Assembly: GCF_000292345.1 (NCBI RefSeq) | Contig: NZ_ALOU01000013.1 | Location: 1-64,000, forward strand | DNA: 64,000 nucleotides | From: Cupriavidus sp. BIS7 | GTDB lineage: Bacteria; Pseudomonadota; Gammaproteobacteria; Burkholderiales; Burkholderiaceae | Direction: 5' to 3' | In this document: piece by piece, positions 34,349-41,112 of the stretch | How positions within the stretch are numbered: the stretch's first letter is position 1 | Layout of the letters: the number at the start of each line of letters is the position of its first letter | Notes under the pieces: generated by a model | Told to the model about the DNA's origin: nothing | What the model saw: the letters and a program-made list of their open reading frames with translations, nothing else | Databases searched by the model: none | Program-made: the position numbers and the translations under genes

Positions 34349-34996
34349 ATGGCTGCGAAAACCATTCGGGTTGCCCTGGCTGACGATCACCCGCTCGTCG
34401 TCTCGGCGCTGCGGGAATGTCTGCAACGAACACCGGGGTTCCAGGTGACATGCGAATGTACCAATGGTAGTGAGTTGATCAGCGCGTTGGCACAAAATCC
34501 GGTCGATGTTGCTGTCACCGATTTCAGCATGGGTCATGGCGATACATCACTCGACGGATTCAATCTGCTTAGAAGATTGAGCCGCCGATACCCTGAAACC
34601 CGCATCGTGATTGTCAGCGCACAAAACAATCCTGGCGTGGTCAGCCGTGCGATGAAGCTCGGTGCGCGAGCATTCGTAAGCAAGGAAGACGAGCTCGACG
34701 AGATCGTGCGCGCCTGTGTTCACGTCACCGTCAGCAACGGCCACTTCTACTCGCCTTCTATCCGGGCGGTGCTGGATAGCGCCACTTCAACGGCCGTTCC
34801 TGCCACCGATCTGACCCTGCGCGAACTCGAGGTTGTCCGGCTTTACGCCCAGGGCTTCCAACTGAACGAGATCGCGAACAAGCTCGGCCGATCTGTCAGC
34901 ACGATCTCCAGCCAGAAAACTGTTGCCATGCGCAAACTGAATGTACAGACCAACACGGATCTGATTCGGTACGCGTATGAAAACGGGCTCATCTGA
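34349..34996 (+). CDS. RcsB-like response regulator (LuxR/NarL-type output)
   Basis: This 215-residue protein has a receiver domain (1-125) with acidic pair Asp12-Asp13, phosphoacceptor Asp58 (AVTDFSMG) and Lys in FVSKEDE. Its LuxR-type helix-turn-helix (about 150-210) reads LTLRELEVVRLYAQGFQLNEIANKLGRSVSTISSQKTVAMRKL. The output domain, especially ISSQK-AM-KL, is closer to enteric RcsB than to ordinary NarL regulators. It starts 190 bases after the DUF1120 gene and ends 5 bases before the hybrid kinase, its evident partner. It is the probable regulator of the surrounding fibre genes. Confidence 0.92.
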   Translation: MAAKTIRVALADDHPLVVSALRECLQRTPGFQVTCECTNGSELISALAQNPVDVAVTDFSMGHGDTSLDGFNLLRRLSRRYPETRIVIVSAQNNPGVVSRAMKLGARAFVSKEDELDEIVRACVHVTVSNGHFYSPSIRAVLDSATSTAVPATDLTLRELEVVRLYAQGFQLNEIANKLGRSVSTISSQKTVAMRKLNVQTNTDLIRYAYENGLI

Positions 34997-35001
34997 TTCG
35001 C

Positions 35002-38000
35002 ATGCAACAGATTCTCGATCGGACGCAGGACTCGCTTGCCCAGGCATTTGCGTCACTTGCGCGCAACGCACGGCGGCAACAGCATCTCTATTACGCCACC
35101 GTCGGCCTGCTGATCGCCATCGTCATAGTCTCGGCCATACTATTGGGCGGACTGGCCGCGGCCAGGCATCTCGACAATCGGCGCAGCCACGTTGCCCAGT
35201 ACGTGGGCGCCATTTCCCTGAGACTCCAGAGCGAGGCGTCGTTCCTGCGCCGCACCGCGCTCACCGTAAGTCACTATCTCCGTACCAGCAGTGACACCCC
35301 ACCCGACGCAAATCTCCTGGATCAGGTACGTCGTACCGGCGTGGCCGCTTCGCCAGATGGGCGCTACACACTGCTGGTTCCGGCTGCAACGCGCGCCGCC
35401 TGGGGCGCAGCATTGCCCGAGCGCGTCTGGCAATTGCAGCAAATTGCAACGGCATCGCTAACCACACAGCTTGCATTTGAACTCGACCATCTCGCCTATG
35501 TGGTCGATGCCAATGCCGAGTTCGCAGTGCTGCTGGCACCGTCAAAGTTTGCAGATGGGGCAGCAGCGTCGCTACAGGACGATCTCGTTACAACATTGCG
35601 AGACAGGCTCGTTCGCGGCCTCCAGACACGTACCGATCGGGCAATTCCGAACAAGAATGAGCAGGTCTGGTTCGGACCGATCGATGATCCGGTAACGCAT
35701 TCGCGAGTGATGACGTCGGTGACGGCCATTGCAGCGAGCGATGAGCACCCCACTGTGCTCGTAGCTTCCAGCATCCCGGCCGACGCCTTCCTGGCGCAGC
35801 TGAAGCGCCCGAGCGAGCCCGCCACCCTGTTGCTGGTCAACGATGCAGACGACCGCATTGACGTGTCGCCGGGTGGTACCGCGGCGGATACCGCCCGCAT
35901 CCTGTCACGCGCGCGACACGTTCCACCCGATACCCTCCGCATGACCGGATCCGGACTGTTGCTGGTGCAACCGCTTCGTCCGGAGTTTGGCTCGCTCGTC
36001 TACTTCCTGCCATATGGGACGCTGCTGGTCTCAATTTCGAATGAGCTGGTCGTGATCGGTGTCATCGGCTTGCTGCTGATTGCCGCGATAGTGCTGACAG
36101 CGCGATATTGGGATATCCATCTGCTGCAGCGCAGCCACGCAGAGGCTGCCCGGGCGCTGGAGAACGAGACGATCAATCATGTTCTGGTCAGTGCCACGCC
36201 AATCGGGCTCTGCATCGTTCGCCAGCAGGACCATGTCATCCTGACCTCGAATCAGGTTGCCGACGCGTTGCTAGGCCGCAGCCAGATGTCGCCATTGCCA
36301 GCGCACATCGTTGACGCGCTGCGCCAACGCAGTCAGGGCACGTCTACACACCAGGTCGGATCGATCGCACAGATCATCGTTCCGTCCCACGCCGGTGCCA
36401 CGAGCGAACGTCGACCCGCTTCCGCAACCGATGCAAGTGCCAGCCCAGAACCCCAGTTCCTGCAGGTCACCTTCGCACCCGCTCGCTATCTTGCCGAAGA
36501 CGTGTTGTTCTGTGCGATCCAGGACGTCACAGCCCAGCAGCAACTTGAGCAGCAACTCCGCTCGGCGCAGCAGGCGTCCGAAGCAATGATGCGTGCACGC
36601 TCGAACTTCTTCGCTTCGATGAGCCATGAAATCCGCACGCCGCTCAATGCACTGCTCGGCAACCTTGAGCTGCTAGGGCGCACTGAAGGTTTGGAGGCCC
36701 ATGCTCCCAGGCTGCGCGCGCTTCAGGTGGCATCCGAAGGACTGCGGCGGATCGTGAACGACATCCTCGATTTCTCGAAGATCGATGCGGGAGAAATGAA
36801 GCTCGTCAGCGAGCCGTTCAGTCCGATCAGCGATTTCGAGAGCCTGTCGCTTTCCTACGCGCCCATGGTTGCCGACCGGCCGATCCGGTTCTACGTGCAC
36901 CTCTCGCCAACCCTGGATACGGTTGTGACTGGCGATCGCACACGCCTGGCACAGATCGTCAACAATTTGCTCAGTAACGCATTCAAGTTCACGTCGTGCG
37001 GAAAGATCATGCTGAGTGCGGAACTCACACGTGACACTCAGGAGCGATTGATCCTTCTCTGCCGCGTCATGGACTCCGGTATTGGCATGCCGCCCGCGCT
37101 GGTCGCGCGCATTTTTCATCCGTTCGTACAGGGTGAAGCCAGCACGTCGGCACGATATGGCGGAACAGGTCTTGGGCTTTCCATCTGCGCGCGCCTCAGC
37201 GAACTGATGGGTGGCCATATCACCGTCGAGAGTGTGGAAGGCGTGGGCACTGCATTTACCGTCGCGATTCCACTGGGCGAACCAGACGCGCGGCCTCCGG
37301 CCCCCAAGCCGATGGCGTATGGCAGCACGGCTTTGGTGCTCTGCCAGGAAGCGGAGTCCGGCGCCACGCTGGAAGCGTGGCTGGAAAGCGCCGGCTGGCG
37401 CGCTCATGCGTTGCACGCCGTTGGCGCGGCGCACGTGTGGCTACGTAGCAATCGGCCACACATCCTTGTGGTGACGGGAGACTATGGACTGGACACAATC
37501 GCCCAACTGCGCGACATCCGTCCAGTCAACGTGCTATGGATTACGCGGGATGGGCCGGACCATCCAGTCCGGCGCGCTCCGGGCGTGCTCGAGGTATCCG
37601 CCTACAGCCACGCGGCGATCCTGGCCGGGGCTACGGCTGCGCTCAATGAGGACGCGGATTCACCACAACTGGCCAACGAAGCAGCGGCTGCCGAATCGCT
37701 GCAACAGCCGCGCGCTGACTCCAGGCCATCACGTCGGCAAGGAACGATCCTGGTTGCCGAGGACAACGCGCTTAACCAGACGTTGATTGCCGAACAGCTC
37801 GAAACCCTGGGCTGGGAGTCCATCGTCGTCGGCGACGGGCGCCAGGCGCTCGCTGTGCTTGAGAACAGCGATATCGATATTGTTCTGACGGACGTTCACA
37901 TGCCGGTGATGGACGGATACGAACTGCTTTCGGCTATCAAGGCCATGAGGCGCTCGCTGCCGGTTCTCGCGTTCAGCGCCGTCACACAGACCGGGCAGAC

Positions 38001-38451
38001 CGACGACTGGCAGGCACGGGGCTTTGCCGGACACGTGGCAAAGCCTGCTTCGCTGAGCGAACTCGAACATGCGCTGCGAACCGTACCGTCGGCGCCCGCC
38101 AATTCCGACTCGGCATCGGACCATGCCGACAACGACCGCGACAAGGTCATGCCGACAGCCGAGCGCGAGCGCTACCGGGCCTTGCTCCGCAAACACCTGC
38201 TTACCGATGAGCCCGAGCTCGCCGGCATTCTGCTCCGGCGCGACCCGGCGGCATTGCAGCACTGGGCCCATCGCTCAGCGGGGGCGTTCCTGATAGTTGG
38301 CGAAAGCAACGTCGTTGCACTTTGTCGCACCATCGAGCGCCTTTGCGAGGAAAGCAGCGAGTGGTCGTCCAGTTTGAATGCCGAAGCCGTTGCGCTGCTG
38401 GCCGCAGTAAGAGAATTCAGCGCCGCTGGCTCAGAAAAATCCGATAAATAA
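35002..38451 (+). CDS. RcsC/BvgS-like hybrid sensor histidine kinase with C-terminal Hpt-like domain
   Basis: This 1149-residue inner-membrane kinase has TM1 (about 31-55), a 290-residue periplasmic sensor, TM2 (about 348-368), and a PAS-like domain (385-515). The HisKA domain has His542 in SHEIRTPLN and the ATPase domain has the N-box NNLLSNAFKF. A degenerate receiver-like segment (about 775-885) recalls the RcsC ABL domain. A true receiver carries Asp964 (VLTDVHMP), and a C-terminal Hpt-like helix bundle has His1090 (WAHRSAGAF). A full four-step phosphorelay ending on the adjacent RcsB-like regulator is likely. The sensed signal is unknown. Confidence 0.93.
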   Translation: MQQILDRTQDSLAQAFASLARNARRQQHLYYATVGLLIAIVIVSAILLGGLAAARHLDNRRSHVAQYVGAISLRLQSEASFLRRTALTVSHYLRTSSDTPPDANLLDQVRRTGVAASPDGRYTLLVPAATRAAWGAALPERVWQLQQIATASLTTQLAFELDHLAYVVDANAEFAVLLAPSKFADGAAASLQDDLVTTLRDRLVRGLQTRTDRAIPNKNEQVWFGPIDDPVTHSRVMTSVTAIAASDEHPTVLVASSIPADAFLAQLKRPSEPATLLLVNDADDRIDVSPGGTAADTARILSRARHVPPDTLRMTGSGLLLVQPLRPEFGSLVYFLPYGTLLVSISNELVVIGVIGLLLIAAIVLTARYWDIHLLQRSHAEAARALENETINHVLVSATPIGLCIVRQQDHVILTSNQVADALLGRSQMSPLPAHIVDALRQRSQGTSTHQVGSIAQIIVPSHAGATSERRPASATDASASPEPQFLQVTFAPARYLAEDVLFCAIQDVTAQQQLEQQLRSAQQASEAMMRARSNFFASMSHEIRTPLNALLGNLELLGRTEGLEAHAPRLRALQVASEGLRRIVNDILDFSKIDAGEMKLVSEPFSPISDFESLSLSYAPMVADRPIRFYVHLSPTLDTVVTGDRTRLAQIVNNLLSNAFKFTSCGKIMLSAELTRDTQERLILLCRVMDSGIGMPPALVARIFHPFVQGEASTSARYGGTGLGLSICARLSELMGGHITVESVEGVGTAFTVAIPLGEPDARPPAPKPMAYGSTALVLCQEAESGATLEAWLESAGWRAHALHAVGAAHVWLRSNRPHILVVTGDYGLDTIAQLRDIRPVNVLWITRDGPDHPVRRAPGVLEVSAYSHAAILAGATAALNEDADSPQLANEAAAAESLQQPRADSRPSRRQGTILVAEDNALNQTLIAEQLETLGWESIVVGDGRQALAVLENSDIDIVLTDVHMPVMDGYELLSAIKAMRRSLPVLAFSAVTQTGQTDDWQARGFAGHVAKPASLSELEHALRTVPSAPANSDSASDHADNDRDKVMPTAERERYRALLRKHLLTDEPELAGILLRRDPAALQHWAHRSAGAFLIVGESNVVALCRTIERLCEESSEWSSSLNAEAVALLAAVREFSAAGSEKSDK

Positions 38452-38491
38452 GAATTCGGCGATTTTCTTGGATGCAGTGCATCCGTATATT
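38449..38491 (+). promoter_or_regulatory. Candidate promoter of the second DUF1120 gene
   Basis: TAAGAATTC (38449-38457, beginning in the kinase stop codon) is followed by GCGATTTTC (38459-38467), 103 bases before the ATG. TTTTCT (38463-38468) could be the -35, with a 17-base spacer to TATATT (38486-38491, 5 of 6 matches). A perfect palindrome, GGATGCA-G-TGCATCC (38470-38484), fills the spacer. The TAAGAATTC plus GC(G)ATTTTC pair also occurs before the chaperone gene. Confidence 0.55.
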
Positions 38492-38570
38492 CGTTCCCGA
38501 TGCGCCTCGGCAGCCAACACTCACGGAAGTCCAAGCCATCGATACTTGCACTCATCCAGAAAGGAAATTT

Positions 38571-39230
38571 ATGAAGCACTCGATTCGCGTTGCAGCCATC
38601 GCCGCTGCGATCATCGCCACTCCCGCATTCGCCAACGAATCCACTGATCTGAGCGTCACGGGCTCCTTTGTCCCGTCGGCATGCCAGGTTTCCTTGTCCG
38701 ATGGCGGCCGCATGAACTTTGGCAATGTCAGCATGGAGACTTTCAACGCAACCGGCTACACGGCCGTCGGTACCCGTCAGGTCACGCTGAACCTCACCTG
38801 CACCAGCGCTGCCCCGGTCGCCGTAGCCATCGCCGACAACCGCGCCAGCAGCGTCATCCCTGGCCTGGTTGCTGACCGTGTGGCGGGCCGCACCGACGCC
38901 GACGCATTCGGCCTGGGCACCGACGGTACCGTGAACGTAGGCACCTATACGCTGACCATGGGCGCGCTTTCGGCCAACGGTGAGACTGCGGGCGCAATCA
39001 GCTCGACCGATAACGGCGCATCGTGGGTCGCTTCGGCCGGTACCACGCACTACATGGGTCCGACCCGGATCTACACCGCAGCCACGGCCGAAACCACCAC
39101 GCCGCTGCCTGTGACCTCGCTGACGTCGCAGATCGAAGCCACGGTCTATGCCAACACGCTTGAGGCATTGCCCACCAATCGCCGTGTAGACATGGATGGT
39201 TCGGCCACGCTGTCGATCGTCTATCTGTAA
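38571..39230 (+). CDS. DUF1120 pilin-like protein, candidate major fibre subunit
   Basis: This 219-residue exported protein has a signal peptide (MKHSIRVAAIAAAIIATPAFA). The mature part is Ala/Thr/Val-rich with VTGSFVPSACQVSLSDGG, a second Cys in LNLTCTSAAP, and the end strand GSATLSIVYL. It resembles the DUF1120 protein at 33490. Good ribosome site (AAAGGAAATTT), strong candidate promoter and biased, smooth codon use suggest high expression, as expected for a major subunit. It follows the hybrid kinase by 119 bases. Confidence 0.85.
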   Translation: MKHSIRVAAIAAAIIATPAFANESTDLSVTGSFVPSACQVSLSDGGRMNFGNVSMETFNATGYTAVGTRQVTLNLTCTSAAPVAVAIADNRASSVIPGLVADRVAGRTDADAFGLGTDGTVNVGTYTLTMGALSANGETAGAISSTDNGASWVASAGTTHYMGPTRIYTAATAETTTPLPVTSLTSQIEATVYANTLEALPTNRRVDMDGSATLSIVYL

Positions 39231-39313
39231 GCCGTTGCAAACCCGGCCGGGCTTCAGCGCCCGGCCAACAGCGCAGTGCAAGCAATTGCACTGCCTGGTC
39301 TGGAAGGACGATA

Positions 39314-40747
39314 ATGGCGGGCCAAGACCCGTCCACACGTCCTGGCCCAGACGCCAGGACGAACCATGGCAAGCCCATAGCAGCCGTCGTCCGCCCCATG
39401 CAGCCCCATCAAGGCCTTCCCCATCCCCAGCGTGCCTGGGCCATCCTGACCGTCTTCTGCGGCCTGATCATGGCCGTCCTGGATGGATCGATCGCCAATA
39501 TCGCGCTGCCGTCGATCTCGCGTGAACTGAATGCCGACGCCGCCAGCACGATCTGGGTCGTCAACGCCTACCAACTCACGGTCACGGTCTTCCTGCTGCC
39601 ACTGTCGTCGCTCGGCGACATTCTTGGGTACAAGCGCGTTTACCGGGTGGGCCTGGCAACGTTTCTGGCCGGTTCGCTGCTCTGTGCCGTGTCAGTCAAC
39701 CTGCCAATGCTGGTCGCCGCGCGCGTTGTGCAAGGCGTTGGCGGCGCGGGCATCATGAGCGTCAATACCGCGCTGGTCCGTTATATCTATCCGCCTACCA
39801 AGCTTGGCCGTGGTGTCGGCCTCAATGCGCTCGTCGTTGGAGTGACTATCGCGGTCGGACCATCGCTGGGCGCGCTGATCCTTGGGATTGGCAGTTGGCC
39901 GTGGCTCTTCGCCGTCAATGTTCCCGTTGCCATCTTTGCGCTTGCCATCTCTCGCCGCGCCTTGCCCGAGACACCACCACAGCCGCATGCCTTCGACATT
40001 GCCAGCGCGTTGCTGTCTGCGGTAGTCATCGGCCTGTTCATTCTTGGCGTCGACGGACTGGGGCACGAAAGCCTGCGTACCGCTGGCGCCAGCGGCCTGG
40101 TGGTGTCACTGGTGCTTGGGTGGTTGCTCGTTCGCCGGCAGCAGGGTCAATCTGCGCCACTGGTGCCGGTGGACCTGTTTGGAAGCCGGGCATTCACGCT
40201 CGCGGTCGCCACGTCATTCTGCTCGTTCATGACGCAGATGCTGGCCTTCGTGTCGCTCCCCTTCTATCTCGAATACCAGCTCGGTCGAAGTTTGCAGGAA
40301 ACGGGTTTATTGATCACACCTTGGCCGCTGATGGTGGCCGTCATGGCCGCCTTGTCGGGCAGGTTGTCGGATCGATATCCGGCCGGCATCCTGGCCGGTA
40401 CGGGTCTGATAATGCTCGGCAGCGGGCTGATCAGCCTGGCGGTGCTGGGGCCGGACGCGGGCAGCCTTGATATCGCTTGGCGCACGGCGCTGTGCGGCAT
40501 CGGATTCGGCTTTTTCCAGTCCCCCAATAACCGGGCCATGATCAGCGCCACGCCGCATGAACGAAGCGGTGGGGCCAGCGGGGCGCAAGCCACTACACGC
40601 CTGCTTGGGCAGACCACCGGCACTGCGATCGTTGCACTGCTGTTCAGCCTCGATCGCGGCGATGCGGCCCGTACCGCGCTGTATGTGGCGGCGGCGGTTG
40701 CCACGGTCGGTGCCGTCGTCAGCCTGAGCCGATTGCGAGACCGCTAG
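39314..40747 (+). CDS. Multidrug efflux MFS transporter, DHA2 (14-TM) family
   Basis: This inner-membrane protein of up to 477 residues has about 14 hydrophobic segments. It shows the DHA2 motif in helix 1 (MAVLDGSIANIALPSI), the NAYQLTVTVFLLPLSSLGDILGYKRVY block (motif A) and antiporter motif C (GPSLGALILG). Such proteins export drugs or toxic organics with protons; none is identifiable here. An ATG at 39398 (MQPHQGLPHPQRAW) is an alternative start, as the first 28 residues are unstructured. It appears monocistronic. Confidence 0.85.
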   Translation: MAGQDPSTRPGPDARTNHGKPIAAVVRPMQPHQGLPHPQRAWAILTVFCGLIMAVLDGSIANIALPSISRELNADAASTIWVVNAYQLTVTVFLLPLSSLGDILGYKRVYRVGLATFLAGSLLCAVSVNLPMLVAARVVQGVGGAGIMSVNTALVRYIYPPTKLGRGVGLNALVVGVTIAVGPSLGALILGIGSWPWLFAVNVPVAIFALAISRRALPETPPQPHAFDIASALLSAVVIGLFILGVDGLGHESLRTAGASGLVVSLVLGWLLVRRQQGQSAPLVPVDLFGSRAFTLAVATSFCSFMTQMLAFVSLPFYLEYQLGRSLQETGLLITPWPLMVAVMAALSGRLSDRYPAGILAGTGLIMLGSGLISLAVLGPDAGSLDIAWRTALCGIGFGFFQSPNNRAMISATPHERSGGASGAQATTRLLGQTTGTAIVALLFSLDRGDAARTALYVAAAVATVGAVVSLSRLRDR

Positions 40748-40766
40748 GCGGAACACTGCCCTGGCA

Positions 40767-40985
40767 TCACTGCTGGCCACCCTTGTGCGCAATGCCAAGG
40801 GCTTTCTCGATCCGTTCAACGCGCTCGACCCATGTGGGAGCGTCGCCAGTTTCTTCCTGCAGCGCGACGCCACCATGGCCGCCTGCATCCCGAATGCGGT
40901 TTTGGTCGCCTTCCACTGTGATCACGGTGCAGCCGGTCAGCAATGCAGCAAGCACGGCCATGCCGCGCGCTCCTCGGTTTTTCAT
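40767..40985 (-). CDS. Small outer-membrane-type lipoprotein
   Basis: This 72-residue protein has a short lipoprotein signal (MKNRGARGMAVLAALLTGC) with lipobox LLTGC and Cys19 as the acylation site. The mature part is hydrophilic, with a C-terminal helix (TWVERVERIEKALGIAH). No family was recognised. The frame is open upstream to 41060 but the lipobox position sets the start. It converges on the MFS gene and lies just downstream of the chitinase gene on the same strand. Confidence 0.7.
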   Translation of the reverse strand: MKNRGARGMAVLAALLTGCTVITVEGDQNRIRDAGGHGGVALQEETGDAPTWVERVERIEKALGIAHKGGQQ

Positions 40986-41112
40986 GACGGTAAAACCTTT
41001 GCAACGGACATCGACCAGGAAAAGACCGGGCAACGCGCGTCGTCCTGCCTGACGGCGCATTGCCCGGAACCACTACCGGTTCAGCCCCCGGCCGGGCGTT
41101 TCGCGGTCAGGT

